From positions 124,001 through 188,000 of the forward strand of contig NZ_LVYV01000054.1 of NCBI RefSeq assembly GCF_001618955.1: a stretch of DNA of 64,000 nucleotides, written 5' to 3'. The position numbers and the translations under genes were made by a program. Source of the stretch: Tardiphaga robiniae. Lineage in GTDB: Bacteria; Pseudomonadota; Alphaproteobacteria; Rhizobiales; Xanthobacteraceae. Under the pieces are notes generated by a model. The model searched no databases, had not been told where the DNA came from, and saw only the letters and a list, made by a program, of their open reading frames with translations. Positions 36,915 through 47,380 of the stretch are shown in pieces (position 1 is the first letter of the stretch; every line of letters begins with the position of its first letter).

Positions 36915-38408
36915 CTACTTCATTGTCGGCATCACGAATTCCGGCCCCTGCGCAATACTCGTCGGCCAGCGGCTAGTGACGGTCTTGAGCCGGGTATAGA
37001 AGCGGACGCCTTCGGGACCGTGCATCGAATGATCGCCGAACAGTGAGGCCTTCCAGCCACCGAAGGAGTGGAAAGCGACCGGCACCGGAATCGGCACATT
37101 GATGCCGACCATGCCGACGCGGATGCGATGAGCGAATTCACGCGCGACGTCGCCGTTCTGCGTGAAGATGGCCGTGCCGTTGCCGTATTCGTTGTCGTTG
37201 ATCATGCGCGCTGCCGTCGCATAGTCCGGCGTGCGCACCACGGCGAGCACCGGCCCGAAGATCTCTTCCTTGTAGATCTTCATGTCCGGCGTGACGTGAT
37301 CGAACAGCGACCCACCAATGAAATAGCCGCCTTCGTTGGACCGGAAGTCCCGGCCATCGACGATCAGCTTCGCGCCCTGCTCGACGCCGGAATCCACATA
37401 GCCGCGCACCTTGTCGAGATGCTGCTGGGTGACCAGCGGGCCCATTTCGGATTCGGCGTTGAAGCCCGAGCCGACCTTCAGTGCACGGATCTTAGGCTCG
37501 AGCTTGGAGATCAGGGCGTCCGCGGTCTTCTCGCCGACCGGCACTGCGACCGAGATCGCCATGCAGCGTTCGCCGGCCGAGCCATAGGCAGCGCCCATCA
37601 GCGCATCGACCGCCTGATCGATGTCCGCGTCCGGCATTACGACCATGTGATTCTTGGCGCCACCGAGCGCCTGGCAGCGCTTGCCGGTGCTGGTAGCGGT
37701 CGAATAAATGTAACGCGCGATCGGAGTCGATCCGACGAAGCTGATCGCTGCAACATCGGGATGATGCAGCAGCGCATCGACGGCTTCCTTATCGCCATGC
37801 ACGACGTTGAAGACGCCGGCCGGCAGACCGGCTTCTGCGAGCCATTCGGCAATCAGGAGCGGCGCCGATGGATCACGCTCGGAGGGCTTCAGCACGAAGG
37901 TGTTGCCGCAGGCCAGCGCCACCGGGAACATCCACATCGGCACCATGACCGGGAAGTTGAACGGCGTGATGCCCGCGACCACACCCAGCGCCTGACGGAC
38001 GCCGTAGCTGTCGACACGCGTGCCGACATTCTCGCTGACTTCGCCCTTCAGCAACTGCGGCGCACCGACGGCGAATTCGACGACTTCGAGGCCACGCTGG
38101 ATCTCGCCCTTGGCGTCCGACAGGGTCTTGCCGTGCTCCGAGGTGATCACCGCCGCGAGATCATCGATGCGATCTTCACAAATGCGCAGGAATTTATTGA
38201 GAATGCGGGCGCGGCGCAGCGATGGCGTATCGGCCCAGCTCTCTGCAGCCGCGTGTGCGGCTGCAACTGCAGCACCGACTTCGGACGTGCTCGCGAGGCT
38301 CACCTGAGCGGTCTGCTCGCCGGTGGCCGGGTTGAAAACCGGCGACGTCCGGCCGCTGCGACCCGCCACCTGTTGCCCGCCGATATAGTGCTTGATTTCC
38401 GAAGCCAT
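36915..38408 (-). CDS. mmsA: CoA-acylating methylmalonate-semialdehyde dehydrogenase
   Basis: A 497-residue aldehyde dehydrogenase converting methylmalonate semialdehyde (valine, inositol or beta-alanine routes) to propionyl-CoA or malonate semialdehyde to acetyl-CoA. ALDH landmarks: [54 protein letters not shown] and the catalytic Cys in [24 protein letters not shown] and [11 protein letters not shown] are typical of MmsA. The start MASEIKHYI follows AAAGGAG. It is divergent from a LysR gene about 100 bp away, which probably controls it. Confidence 0.9.
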   Translation of the reverse strand: MASEIKHYIGGQQVAGRSGRTSPVFNPATGEQTAQVSLASTSEVGAAVAAAHAAAESWADTPSLRRARILNKFLRICEDRIDDLAAVITSEHGKTLSDAKGEIQRGLEVVEFAVGAPQLLKGEVSENVGTRVDSYGVRQALGVVAGITPFNFPVMVPMWMFPVALACGNTFVLKPSERDPSAPLLIAEWLAEAGLPAGVFNVVHGDKEAVDALLHHPDVAAISFVGSTPIARYIYSTATSTGKRCQALGGAKNHMVVMPDADIDQAVDALMGAAYGSAGERCMAISVAVPVGEKTADALISKLEPKIRALKVGSGFNAESEMGPLVTQQHLDKVRGYVDSGVEQGAKLIVDGRDFRSNEGGYFIGGSLFDHVTPDMKIYKEEIFGPVLAVVRTPDYATAARMINDNEYGNGTAIFTQNGDVAREFAHRIRVGMVGINVPIPVPVAFHSFGGWKASLFGDHSMHGPEGVRFYTRLKTVTSRWPTSIAQGPEFVMPTMK

Positions 38409-38506
38409 CGAACTCTCCTTTGATGCTCCGGCGGTCATGCGCCGCTTCCCAGCCCCGGACAACGCGAAGTATTGCGGCTTCGATGTGCAGCAAATAGAGT
38501 CCGGCG

Positions 38507-39394
38507 ATGGATTGGGACAAAGTTCGGATTTTCCTGGAAGTCGCCCGTACCGGCCAGATTCTGGGCGCCGCCAAACGGCTGAAACTCAACCATGCAACGG
38601 TGGCGCGCCAGCTTACGGCCCTGGAGAACGACCTCAAAACCAAGTTGCTGAACCGGCAGACGACCGGGTCATCGCTGACGCCATCAGGGGTCGCTCTTCT
38701 CGCAGCGGCCGAGCGCGCCGAATCCGAACTGCTCAAGGTTGGATCGCAGCTCACCTCGGCCGCGGACAAGGTGGCGGGCACGGTGCGGATCGGCGCGCCG
38801 GACGGGCTCGGCAATTATTTTCTGGCTGACAAGCTTGGCGGCTTTGCCGCAGCCAATCCGGATCTGATCGTCCAGCTCGTGGCTTTGCCCCGCACATTTT
38901 CGCTAGCCAAACGCGAGGCCGATATCGTCGTGACGCTGGAGCGCCCGGATGAGGGCAAGCTGATCTGCACCAAGCTTACCGACTACACGCTGAGCGTCTA
39001 CGCGTCGGAAGATTATCTAGCCCGATCAACACCGATCCGCGAGCCCGGCGATCTCACCGATCACCTGCTGATCACCTATATCTACGATATCATCTATAGC
39101 CGCGCGCTGGACTATGCATCGACCTTCAGCGAACTGATCACCCGCCGCTTCGAATGCGGCAGCGTGGTCGGCCAGCTCGAAGCGGTTCGCGCAGGTCATG
39201 GCGTCGGCATCCTGCACGACTATGCCGCACAGCTTTATCCCGAGCTGAAGCGCATCCTGCCAGCCAGCCGCTTCACGCGAAGCTACTGGCTCGTGTCACA
39301 TCCCGATACGCATGACACCAGCCGAGTCCGCGAAGTGCGTCGTTATATCGTCGCCAAGGTCCGCGAGGCCCGCTGCCAGTTCGTCGTGCAATAG
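38507..39394 (+). CDS. LysR-family transcriptional regulator (mmsA-linked)
   Basis: A 295-residue [27 protein letters not shown] then [20 protein letters not shown], followed by the effector-binding domain ([20 protein letters not shown] near the C-terminus). It is transcribed divergently from mmsA across roughly 100 bp, the standard arrangement for a regulator of the neighbouring dehydrogenase. It is convergent with coxG. Effector unknown. Confidence 0.9.
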   Translation: MDWDKVRIFLEVARTGQILGAAKRLKLNHATVARQLTALENDLKTKLLNRQTTGSSLTPSGVALLAAAERAESELLKVGSQLTSAADKVAGTVRIGAPDGLGNYFLADKLGGFAAANPDLIVQLVALPRTFSLAKREADIVVTLERPDEGKLICTKLTDYTLSVYASEDYLARSTPIREPGDLTDHLLITYIYDIIYSRALDYASTFSELITRRFECGSVVGQLEAVRAGHGVGILHDYAAQLYPELKRILPASRFTRSYWLVSHPDTHDTSRVREVRRYIVAKVREARCQFVVQ

Positions 39395-39406
39395 CGGGCG
39401 TCACAC

Positions 39407-39853
39407 TCAGCTTGCGGAAACGACCGCGCCGAATTTGGTGAAGAACTCGCCCGCGAGCTTCTTGGCTGTGGAGTCGATCAAGCGCCCACCGAGTTGCGCC
39501 AGCTTGCCGCCAATCTGGGAATCGACCTCATAGTGTAGGATCGTTTCGTCGTCACCCGCGGCCTCAAGCCTGATCGCCGCGCCGCCTTTGGCGAAGCCGG
39601 CAACGCCACCAGACCCCTCCCCCGTGATCTTGTAGCCATTCGGCGGGTCGAGATCGCTCAGCGTCACCTTGCCGCCGAACGTCGCTTTCACCGGGCCCAC
39701 CTTGATCACTACCGTCGCGGTCATCTCGGTCGGGGACGTCATGTCCAGCACCTGGCAACCGGGGATGCACTGCTTCAGCACAGCGGGATCGTTGAGTGCG
39801 GCCCAGACCTTGTCGCGTGACGCCGGGACGGTCTGGCTGTCTTTCATCTGCAT
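39407..39853 (-). CDS. coxG: CoxG-family carbon monoxide dehydrogenase subunit G (SRPBCC)
   Basis: A 148-residue SRPBCC-fold protein starting MQMKDSQTVPASRDKVWAAL, with PAVLKQCIPGCQVLD and GGKLAQLGGRLIDSTAKKLA, the typical CoxG pattern. In CO-oxidising bacteria CoxG helps anchor the molybdenum hydroxylase to the membrane. It lacks a long C-terminal membrane helix, so here it is a soluble form. It is the last gene of the minus-strand operon beginning with the CoxM-like gene at 48240. Confidence 0.88.
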   Translation of the reverse strand: MQMKDSQTVPASRDKVWAALNDPAVLKQCIPGCQVLDMTSPTEMTATVVIKVGPVKATFGGKVTLSDLDPPNGYKITGEGSGGVAGFAKGGAAIRLEAAGDDETILHYEVDSQIGGKLAQLGGRLIDSTAKKLAGEFFTKFGAVVSAS

Positions 39854-39880
39854 GAGATCACCTGTCTGCGAGCATACGCG

Positions 39881-40591
39881 TCAAACCGCGCAATAACGTT
39901 CCTGAATTTCCTTGTCGGCCAGCAATGCCGCCGAGCTGCTCTCATAGACGACCTCGCCCTGATCCATGATGACCGCACGATCGGCGAGACGTAGCGCCCA
40001 TTCCACATTTTGCTCGACCAGTAACAGCGTGACGCCCTGATCACGCAGCTTGCGGAACAACACGCCCATCTCCTCGACGAGCACCGGCATGATGCCCTCC
40101 GACGGCTCGTCGAGCAGGATCATCTTGGGCTTGGCGATGGTCGCGCGCGCGATGGCCAGCATCTGCTGCTCGCCGCCGGACATGGTAACGCCTTCCTGAT
40201 CGAGACGCTCCTTGAGGCGCGGAAAGCTCTCTGCGATTTCCTCGATGGCTTCGCGCTCGTCGATCTTCCCGCGGCTGGCAACGAGACCAAGCTGGAGATT
40301 TTCGCGCACAGTGAGTCCCGGAATGATCCGGCGCTCTTCGGGCACATAAGCAAGGCCGAGCCGGAAACGATCATGCGCGGGCATCGACGTCAGGTCGTTG
40401 CCGTTGAAGGTCATGCTGCCTGTGGTTTTCGACATTAACCCCATGACCGAACGGATCGTGGTGGTCTTGCCGGCGCCATTGCGGCCGACCAGTGCGACGA
40501 TTTCGCCCTGCGCCACCGAGATCGAGACCCCATGCAGCGTATGGCTGGCGCCGTACCAGGCGTTCAGGTCTTTGGTTTCAAGCATAGCCAT
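39881..40591 (-). CDS. livF: Liv-type ABC ATP-binding protein LivF (cox operon)
   Basis: A 236-residue ATPase: Walker A GRNGAGKTT, signature MSGGEQQMLAIARA, Walker B MILLDEPSEGI. The start MAMLETKDL was chosen by family alignment; ATG two codons later is possible, and an upstream frame to 40660 is not. It overlaps livG. Part of the complete importer inside the cox-like operon. Confidence 0.92.
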   Translation of the reverse strand: MAMLETKDLNAWYGASHTLHGVSISVAQGEIVALVGRNGAGKTTTIRSVMGLMSKTTGSMTFNGNDLTSMPAHDRFRLGLAYVPEERRIIPGLTVRENLQLGLVASRGKIDEREAIEEIAESFPRLKERLDQEGVTMSGGEQQMLAIARATIAKPKMILLDEPSEGIMPVLVEEMGVLFRKLRDQGVTLLLVEQNVEWALRLADRAVIMDQGEVVYESSSAALLADKEIQERYCAV

Positions 40592-41333
40592 CGTTCTGTC
40601 CCAGATAGACGCGACGAACCTCGGGGTCCGTCTGAATGTCGCGCGGTGAGCCGTCCGCAATCAGCCGGCCATGATGCAGCACCAGAATCCGGTCGCTGAG
40701 GCCGAGGATCATCTTCATCTTGTGTTCGACCAGGAGGATGGTGCGTTCCGCCGCCAGCTTCTCCAGCAGCGCCACCATTTCCTTGGTCTCTTCCGGGCCC
40801 ATGCCTGCGGTCGGCTCGTCCAGCAGCAACACTTCCGGATTGGAGATCAGCGCGATGGCAATCTCCAACGCACGCTGCTGGCCATGAGCCAGAAACTTCG
40901 CGGTCTCGTCGCGCTTGGCGACCAGACCGACAGCCTCCAGCGCCGCATCGGCTTTGGCATCCAGCTCCGTGAACTTGTTGCGGTTGGTCCAGATATTGTA
41001 GCGCGAGCGACTGGCCTGCGCAGCGACACGAACGTTCTCGTGGACGCTCAGATCGGGAAAGATGTTGGTGATCTGATAAGAGCGCGCGATGCCGCGATGC
41101 ACGAATTCGTGCTGCTTCGTGCCCTTGAGATCGTCGCCCTTGAAGCGGATCGAGCCGCTGGACGGCGTCAGTACGCCGGACAGCACGTTGAAGAACGTGC
41201 TTTTTCCTGCGCCATTAGGGCCAATGATGGAGGTGACGCGGCCCGGCCGGAACTCCGTCGTCACGCCTTGCAGCGCGACGAAGCCGCCGAACCTCACTCC
41301 GATATCGTTAACGGCGAGAAGCGGCGCGTTCAT
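40578..41333 (-). CDS. livG: Liv-type ABC ATP-binding protein LivG (cox operon)
   Basis: A 251-residue ATPase starting MNAPLLAVNDIGVRFGGFVA. Walker A GPNGAGKST; the signature region reads LAHGQQRALEIAIAL (LSGGQ replaced by LAHGQQ, usual for LivG); Walker B VLLLDEPTAGMG. The ATG overlaps the livM stop (ATGA). An upstream frame reaching 41750 is a shadow of livM. Confidence 0.92.
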   Translation of the reverse strand: MNAPLLAVNDIGVRFGGFVALQGVTTEFRPGRVTSIIGPNGAGKSTFFNVLSGVLTPSSGSIRFKGDDLKGTKQHEFVHRGIARSYQITNIFPDLSVHENVRVAAQASRSRYNIWTNRNKFTELDAKADAALEAVGLVAKRDETAKFLAHGQQRALEIAIALISNPEVLLLDEPTAGMGPEETKEMVALLEKLAAERTILLVEHKMKMILGLSDRILVLHHGRLIADGSPRDIQTDPEVRRVYLGQNDGYA

Positions 41334-42322
41334 CGCATGACCTTTGTGAGAAATGTGCCCCAGATGCCCTTGGGCAGGAACAGCACGAACAGCACGAAGA
41401 TGGATCCGACGATGATCTGCCAGTGCGACGTCCACAGCGAGAACACGTCCTCCATCACCAGGAACACCAATGCACCGATGAACGGGCCGAAGAAGCTGCT
41501 GGCGCCGCCCAGCAGAGTCATCATCACGATCATGCCGGAGGACAGGTAGTGCAGCGAATCCAGCGCCACGAAGGCCAGATGCAGTGCTGACATGGTGCCA
41601 CCGAGGGCGCAGATCGTGCCAGACAGTGTGAATGACAACAGCTTGGTGCGCTCGACATTGTAGCCGCAGGTCCGTGCACGACGCTCGTTCTCGCGGATCG
41701 CCTCGATGGCTGCGCCGAATGGCGAGTTGAGAATGCGCGAGACGAGCCACAGCGCCAGCGCTGCGAACATCATCAGCACGTAGTATTTGTTGACCGGATC
41801 GAGAAAATTGATCTCGAATCCGAACAGATTGATCTTGTTGACGGTGAAACCGCGCAGTCCGTTCTCACCACCCGTCCAGGACGGTGTCTGGAGCGCCACG
41901 TAATAGACCAGCTGCGCGAGAGCAAGCGTCACCATCGAGAAGTAGATGCCGCGCGTGCGCGTGGACAGCGCGCCCATGACGAAGGCCAGCAGCGCACCGC
42001 CAATAACACCCATCAGCACCGCGAGATACCAGGGCACACCGAACTGGCCGATGGCGATGCCGGTGATGTACGCCCCGGTGCCGACAAAGGCCGCGTGGCC
42101 GAACGACAGCAAACCGGTATAGCCGAATAGCAGATTATAACCGACGGCGACCGTGCCGTAGATCAGGACGTTCACCGCCAGCGCCTTGGACGGCAGCAGC
42201 CACGGCAGCAGGCATAGCGCGAGGATCGACAGCGGGACGCGATATTTGGTCACGAGCGATTTGAAGCGCGCAGGCTTTCGCGCACTGGCGGAAGGAGAAA
42301 CGGTGAGCGCCGGTGATGTCAT
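41330..42322 (-). CDS. livM: Liv-type ABC permease LivM (cox operon)
   Basis: A 330-residue permease with about eight to ten hydrophobic helices. The family segment YNLLFGYTGLLSFGHAAFVG and the EAA-like loop EAIRENERRARTCGYNVERT are visible. Its N-terminal 40 residues are hydrophilic (SPSASARKPARFKSLVTKYR). It is coupled to livG by overlap and 11 bp from livH. Confidence 0.92.
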   Translation of the reverse strand: MTSPALTVSPSASARKPARFKSLVTKYRVPLSILALCLLPWLLPSKALAVNVLIYGTVAVGYNLLFGYTGLLSFGHAAFVGTGAYITGIAIGQFGVPWYLAVLMGVIGGALLAFVMGALSTRTRGIYFSMVTLALAQLVYYVALQTPSWTGGENGLRGFTVNKINLFGFEINFLDPVNKYYVLMMFAALALWLVSRILNSPFGAAIEAIRENERRARTCGYNVERTKLLSFTLSGTICALGGTMSALHLAFVALDSLHYLSSGMIVMMTLLGGASSFFGPFIGALVFLVMEDVFSLWTSHWQIIVGSIFVLFVLFLPKGIWGTFLTKVMR

Positions 42323-42333
42323 GGTCCGCTCCG

Positions 42334-43200
42334 TTACGCGAGTTTGCCGAACAGGCCCTGCGGCCGGATCATAAGAACGATGGCCATCAATGCGAACATC
42401 ACGATAGTCGCCATTTCCGGTGCGAACAGCGCGGTCATGCTGATCACGACGCCGACCAGAAGACCCGCGATGATCGAGCCGACCAGCGAGCCGAGGCCGC
42501 CGATGACAGTTACGACGAAGGCTTCGGCCAGCACTAAGGCGCCCATCTCGGGATTAACTGACCGCATCGGGCCGGAGAGCACGCCGCCGAGCGAGGCGAG
42601 ACCAACGCCGAGCCCGAACACCAGCAACCAGACTTTGCTAATATCGACGCCGAGCACCTTCATCATGGCCGGATCGCGCGCGCCGGCGCGCACGATCAGG
42701 CCGAATTTGGTCTTCTCCAGCCCCAACCACAACAGCACCACGACCAGGAAGACGACGCCGACAACGAAGATGCGATAGATCGGAAAGAAACCGACGCCGA
42801 GATCGACCACGCCGGTCAGTGACGACGGCGTGGGAAACGGAATGCCGTCACTGCCAAATACAATGCGAACACCTTCGACCAGCACGTAACTGAGACCGAA
42901 GGTCAGCAGCAGCGGATCGTCGATCGAACGGCCGTAAAGCGGGCGTATCAGGACATATTCGATCGCCATCCCGAACACGCCGATCATGATGGGGGCAACG
43001 AGCAGCCCCCACCAGAAACTGCCGGTCAATGAGGCGACCCAAAGCCCGGCATAGGCGCCGACCATGAACAGCGCGCCATGCGCGAAGTTCACCACACCCA
43101 GCATGCCGAAAATGATCGACAGGCCGAGCGCGGTGATCACGAGGATCGCACCGAGGGCAACTCCGGAGAAGAGTTGCATCAGAATGAGTTCTGTATCCAT
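42334..43200 (-). CDS. livH: Liv-type ABC permease LivH (cox operon)
   Basis: A 288-residue permease: MDTELILMQLFSGVALGAIL, the signature GLSIIFGMLGVVNFAHGALF, and an EAA-like loop around GAGARDPAMMKVLGVDISKV. Normal length. It lies between the binding-protein gene and livM in the operon. Confidence 0.92.
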   Translation of the reverse strand: MDTELILMQLFSGVALGAILVITALGLSIIFGMLGVVNFAHGALFMVGAYAGLWVASLTGSFWWGLLVAPIMIGVFGMAIEYVLIRPLYGRSIDDPLLLTFGLSYVLVEGVRIVFGSDGIPFPTPSSLTGVVDLGVGFFPIYRIFVVGVVFLVVVLLWLGLEKTKFGLIVRAGARDPAMMKVLGVDISKVWLLVFGLGVGLASLGGVLSGPMRSVNPEMGALVLAEAFVVTVIGGLGSLVGSIIAGLLVGVVISMTALFAPEMATIVMFALMAIVLMIRPQGLFGKLA

Positions 43201-43218
43201 GGACGGCGAATGCTTTCG

Positions 43219-44469
43219 TTAGGCCGGGAAGCCGAGTTCAGTGCAGCCGCGCAGTACGTTTTCCGAAGCCGGCTCATTGGCCACGATACTGAACAGATCG
43301 CTGTCGCCCTTCATATCGGCCTTCTTCTTGGACTCGAGCACGAGAACCGACTGGACCGACTGGTGATCGCATTTGCGATAATATTGCGGGCCCTTGGCGA
43401 CATCGTATTTCAGGCCTTCCAGCGCCGCGATCACCTTGTCGGTGTCGGTACCGCCAGCCACCTGCATCGCCTGCAGCAGCGACGAGACGCCGGTATAGCC
43501 ATAGGCGCCGTAGTCGGTCGGGATCGCGCCGCCATTGGCCGCGCGATAGGCGTCGTTGAACGCCTTTGCGCTCGGCAACTGGCTCTCAAGGCCCCAATAG
43601 TAGTTAGAGCCGCCAACGACCCCTTCGAACACTTCCGGGCTCACCGCCAGTCGCTGATTATGCAGCAATACCGGCACGACTATCTTGGACTGTTGCTTCA
43701 AGCCGAAATCAACCGCCTGCTTGATGGAATTGGCCTGGTCGCGGCCGAAATTGCTGATGCACAGGATGTCCGGACGCATCGAGCGCAGACGCGGCATGAA
43801 AGTCGAGTAATCCGCGGCGCCGAACGGGTGCATGATCTCGCCGACGGTCTCAGCACCGATTACGGCCTGCGCACGCTTGAAGCCGCGCAGCATTTCATGG
43901 CCATAGGCATAGTCGGCCACCAGATGCGCGACCTTGGTACCCTTCTTGAACGCGTGGCGCGCGACGGCACCGGCGGTCATGGTCGGGTTAAGGGCCTCAT
44001 GGAAGGTGTATTTGCTGAAGTCCTTGACCTCGTTGATCGTGTCGGACTGGCTGATCGAGACATAGAGCACGCCGCGCGCACGCGTCACTTCGTTGACCGC
44101 GAGCTGCACGGCGCTGGACAGCGAGCCGACGATGGCATGGACCTTGTCCTTCTCGATCAGTTCGAGCGTGCGGGTCGCCGCTTCGCCGCCGTTGAGCTTG
44201 TCATCGCGCACCAGCAATTCGACCTTGCGGCCGTTGACGCCGCCCTTGTCGTTGAACTGCTTGACGGCGAGCTCTGCGCTCTTGACCTGGTCCTTAGCTT
44301 CGGCGGCGAACGGGCCGGTCAGCGGCGTCGGAAAGCCGATGCGGATTGTGTCATCGGCAGCGCGTGCGATCCACGGCATGGCGACAACGCTCGCGCCGGT
44401 GCCGAGCGCAGCCAGCACATGGCGGCGCGAAATATGATTGCGTTTGGTGTCTCGAATGTCCTTCGTCAT
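43219..44469 (-). CDS. Liv-type periplasmic binding protein (Tat signal, cox operon)
   Basis: A 416-residue Peripla_BP_6 protein. The N-terminus has a twin-arginine signal (NHISRRHVLAALGTGASVVA, cleavage near ARAADDT); mature start IRIGFPTPLTGPFAAEAKDQ. Located between coxL and livH in one operon, it is the specificity component of the importer. The likely ligand is the organic substrate, or a precursor, of the adjoining molybdenum hydroxylase; this is inference from gene order only. Confidence 0.88.
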   Translation of the reverse strand: MTKDIRDTKRNHISRRHVLAALGTGASVVAMPWIARAADDTIRIGFPTPLTGPFAAEAKDQVKSAELAVKQFNDKGGVNGRKVELLVRDDKLNGGEAATRTLELIEKDKVHAIVGSLSSAVQLAVNEVTRARGVLYVSISQSDTINEVKDFSKYTFHEALNPTMTAGAVARHAFKKGTKVAHLVADYAYGHEMLRGFKRAQAVIGAETVGEIMHPFGAADYSTFMPRLRSMRPDILCISNFGRDQANSIKQAVDFGLKQQSKIVVPVLLHNQRLAVSPEVFEGVVGGSNYYWGLESQLPSAKAFNDAYRAANGGAIPTDYGAYGYTGVSSLLQAMQVAGGTDTDKVIAALEGLKYDVAKGPQYYRKCDHQSVQSVLVLESKKKADMKGDSDLFSIVANEPASENVLRGCTELGFPA

Positions 44470-44498
44470 GATGTCCTCCGTTTGATTTCTTTTATGGG

Positions 44499-46871
44499 TC
44501 AGATGTGTCCAAGCGCCTTGAGTATTCGTGCAGGTGTCATCGGCACCTGTGCGACCGTGCCTCCGAATGGCTTCATCGCGTCATTGATCGCATTAAGCGC
44601 TGCTGCCGATGCCGCAGCCGTACCGGCTTCGCCGACGCCCTTGGCGCCGAGCTGGGTATCCAGCGTCGGCGTCTCGACATGTCCGATTTCGATATCCGGC
44701 ATCTCCACCGCCATCGGCACGAGATAGTCGGCGAGCGAGCCGTTGGTGAGCTGACCGTTGTCTCCGTAGACGCATTCCTCGAAGAACGCCGCGCCGAGCC
44801 CCTGCACGACGCCGCCGCGGATCTGCTCATCGACCAGCAGCGGATTGATGACCCGGCCGCAATCCTCGACCACCCATAGTTTGAGGATCTTGACCAGACC
44901 TGTCTCAACATCGAGTTCGAGATGACAGGCCTGGACACCATTGGTGAAGGCAAAAGGATAACCCTGCGGCGCATAATGATGCGCGACCGACAGTTGCGCC
45001 TGCGTGCCGGGCGGCAATGTATCCGACCGGAAGTAAGCGATACGCGCGATCTCGGAGAGCTCCATGCGCTGCTGCGCCGTCGCGGCATCGACGATCCAGC
45101 CACTGTGGATGTCGAGCTTCTCCGGCTCGTCCTGCAGGATGGCCGCAGCCACGGCCAGCACATTGGCCTTCAGCTTCTTGGCGGCCTGCAACGCCGTTTC
45201 GCCGCCGATGCCGGCGCCACGGCAAGCATAGGTCGCACCGCCATGCGGGGTGGTGTCCGTGTCGCCTGTCATCACCTTAATGCGATTGCTGTCGACGCCG
45301 AGATGTTCGGCGACGATCTGCCCGATGATGGTCTCGGTGCCCTGCCCGAGTTCGGTCACTGAAATCGAGCAATGAACATCCCCCGACGGCGTGATCTTGA
45401 TGATGGCGCCATCCTGCGACGAGATGCGCGCACCGCCGACGCCATAGAAGGCAGGACCAGGATTGGTGATTTCCACAAAGGTCGCAATGCCGATACCGCG
45501 ATGAATGCCTTTAGTGCGCAGCTCCGCCTGCTCGGCGCGCAGCCTGTCGTAGTCCATCATCGCCTTCAGCTTGGCGAGACAGGCATGATGCGACAGTGCT
45601 TCGAACTGATAGCCGGTCGGCGACGTGCAGGGATAGGCATCATCCGCAATCATGTTGCGGCTGCGGATGTCGAACACATCCAGCGCCGTCTTGTCGGCGA
45701 TCATGTCCACCAGCCGCTCCGTCACAGTGCAGGCGACGGGATGCCCGACGGCCCGGTACTGGCTCATCTGCACCTTGTTCTGGAACACCACCTGCAGATC
45801 GGCGCGGTAGTTCCTGAATGTGTAGGGCGCACCCATCAGGCGATAGACCTGATTACCTTCGACCACACTGGTGCGCGGATAGGCCGAGAACGCCCCGATG
45901 CCTGTAACGTCCTCCACATCCATCGCCAGGATGTTGCCCTCTGCATCGGCCGCCATGCGCGCGCGGACGCGGTGATCTCGCGCGTGAATGTCGGACACGA
46001 AAGATTCGATACGATCAGCGACATATTTGACGGGACGGCCAAGCATCATGCTGAGCCCGACCACCGCCATGTCCTCGTGATACATGTGCAGCTTCATGCC
46101 GAACGAACCGCCGATGTCCGGTGCGATCACGCGCACGCGGGATTCGGGGATACCGTAGTGGCGTGAGTAGATGTCCTGAAACTGATAAGGCGTCTGCGTG
46201 GCATGATGGACCGTCAGCTGTCCCTCACTGGCATCGTAATCGGCGATGATCGCGCGCGGCTCCATGGTGACCGCCGTATGGCGGCCGAAGTGAAACTCCT
46301 CCTCCACCACATATGCGGCGCCTGTGAAAATCTCGTCGATGCCGCCGGTATCGATCTTGCCGTGGAAACAGAGATTGCTGCCCAGCTCGGGGGAGATCAC
46401 TGGCGCATCCGGTTCACGCGCGGCGTCGATATCGACGACGGCAGGCAATTCGTCGAATTCGATAGTGACCGCCTCGGCGGCATCCTCGGCCAGCGCCCGC
46501 GTATCCGCCACGACGGCAACCACCGCCTGGCCGGACCACACTACCTTATCGATGGGCAGCGGCAGCTGCGGCGGCGACTTCATGCCCTTGAAGTGATCCA
46601 TGGTGCCGACCCATGGCGTGCACAGCTTGGCAAGGTCTTCGCCGGTGGCCACCAGCCGCACACCAGGCATCTCGCGCGCGGCCAGCGCGTTAATCGAGAC
46701 GATACGGGCATGCGCATAAGGGCTGCGTACATAGGCGACATGGAGCATGCGCGGCAGCGTAATGTCGGTGACATAGCGTCCGCGGCCGGCCAAGAGCCGC
46801 TTGGCATTGGGGCGCGGTACCGACCGGCCTATATAGGAGTTTGGACGATCGAGCGGGGTCAGTGCGCTCAT
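44499..46871 (-). CDS. Xanthine/CO dehydrogenase-family molybdenum hydroxylase, large subunit
   Basis: A 790-residue Mo-MCD catalytic subunit of the xanthine oxidase family. N-terminal domain IGRSVPRPNAKRLLAGRGRY; molybdenum-cofactor regions PDIGGSFGMKLHMYHED and TDTTPHGGATYACRG; C-terminal catalytic Glu in LGAKGVGEAGTAAASAAALN. The loop that reads AYxCSFR in form I and AYRGAGR in form II CO dehydrogenases here reads QYRAVGHPVA, so CO oxidation is unlikely. Partner genes for the Fe-S and FAD subunits lie directly upstream with 4-nt overlaps. Substrate probably an aldehyde or N-heterocycle. Confidence 0.9.
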   Translation of the reverse strand: MSALTPLDRPNSYIGRSVPRPNAKRLLAGRGRYVTDITLPRMLHVAYVRSPYAHARIVSINALAAREMPGVRLVATGEDLAKLCTPWVGTMDHFKGMKSPPQLPLPIDKVVWSGQAVVAVVADTRALAEDAAEAVTIEFDELPAVVDIDAAREPDAPVISPELGSNLCFHGKIDTGGIDEIFTGAAYVVEEEFHFGRHTAVTMEPRAIIADYDASEGQLTVHHATQTPYQFQDIYSRHYGIPESRVRVIAPDIGGSFGMKLHMYHEDMAVVGLSMMLGRPVKYVADRIESFVSDIHARDHRVRARMAADAEGNILAMDVEDVTGIGAFSAYPRTSVVEGNQVYRLMGAPYTFRNYRADLQVVFQNKVQMSQYRAVGHPVACTVTERLVDMIADKTALDVFDIRSRNMIADDAYPCTSPTGYQFEALSHHACLAKLKAMMDYDRLRAEQAELRTKGIHRGIGIATFVEITNPGPAFYGVGGARISSQDGAIIKITPSGDVHCSISVTELGQGTETIIGQIVAEHLGVDSNRIKVMTGDTDTTPHGGATYACRGAGIGGETALQAAKKLKANVLAVAAAILQDEPEKLDIHSGWIVDAATAQQRMELSEIARIAYFRSDTLPPGTQAQLSVAHHYAPQGYPFAFTNGVQACHLELDVETGLVKILKLWVVEDCGRVINPLLVDEQIRGGVVQGLGAAFFEECVYGDNGQLTNGSLADYLVPMAVEMPDIEIGHVETPTLDTQLGAKGVGEAGTAAASAAALNAINDAMKPFGGTVAQVPMTPARILKALGHI

Positions 46872-47380
46872 GCGCCAACCTCCTCGTTTTGCGGCGCAGC
46901 CGCGCCGTCATGGCGCTTGCGTGCAACCATCTCGATCGCATCGACGATCGCTTCATAGCCGGTGCAGCGACAGTAATTACCGGACAGCGCGTCGCGAATG
47001 TCCTCGCGCGACGGCACACCCGGCTGCGACAGCAGGCTGTGTGCTGTCATCAGCATCCCGGGAGTACAGAATCCACATTGCAGCGCATTGCGCTGATGAA
47101 ACGCCTCCTGCAGATCGGCAATCGCCGCACGTTCCGACAGGCCCTCGACCGTCTCGATGGTCGAGCCGCTTGCCTGCACCGCGAAGGTCAGACAGGAATG
47201 CACGACGCGGCCGTCCAGCACGACGAGGCAGGCGCCGCAGACGCCCATTTCGCAGCCGGTATGGGTGCCGGTGAGCTCCAGTGTCTGGCGCAGGAAATCT
47301 GCAAGCGTATTGCGCGGCGCGATTGCATGCGACACGTCGGTGCCGTTGACCTTCATCGTGACATTGACGACATCGCTCAT
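46868..47380 (-). CDS. Molybdenum hydroxylase small subunit, 2x[2Fe-2S]
   Basis: A 170-residue iron-sulfur subunit carrying electrons from the Mo centre to FAD. The plant-type [2Fe-2S] site is HTGCEMGVCGACLVVLDGR plus VVHSCLTFA; the second cluster is CGFCTPGMLM and GNYCRCTGYEAIV. All eight cysteines are present. It overlaps both neighbours by 4 nt. Although homologous to CoxS, the accompanying large subunit argues against a CO dehydrogenase. Confidence 0.92.
   Translation of the reverse strand: MSDVVNVTMKVNGTDVSHAIAPRNTLADFLRQTLELTGTHTGCEMGVCGACLVVLDGRVVHSCLTFAVQASGSTIETVEGLSERAAIADLQEAFHQRNALQCGFCTPGMLMTAHSLLSQPGVPSREDIRDALSGNYCRCTGYEAIVDAIEMVARKRHDGAAAPQNEEVGA

Noticed and set aside
43078-44727. 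Long plus-strand open frame (549 codons) over the binding-protein gene
   Set aside because: Antisense to a clear Tat-exported binding protein and across a gene boundary; no protein-like motifs.
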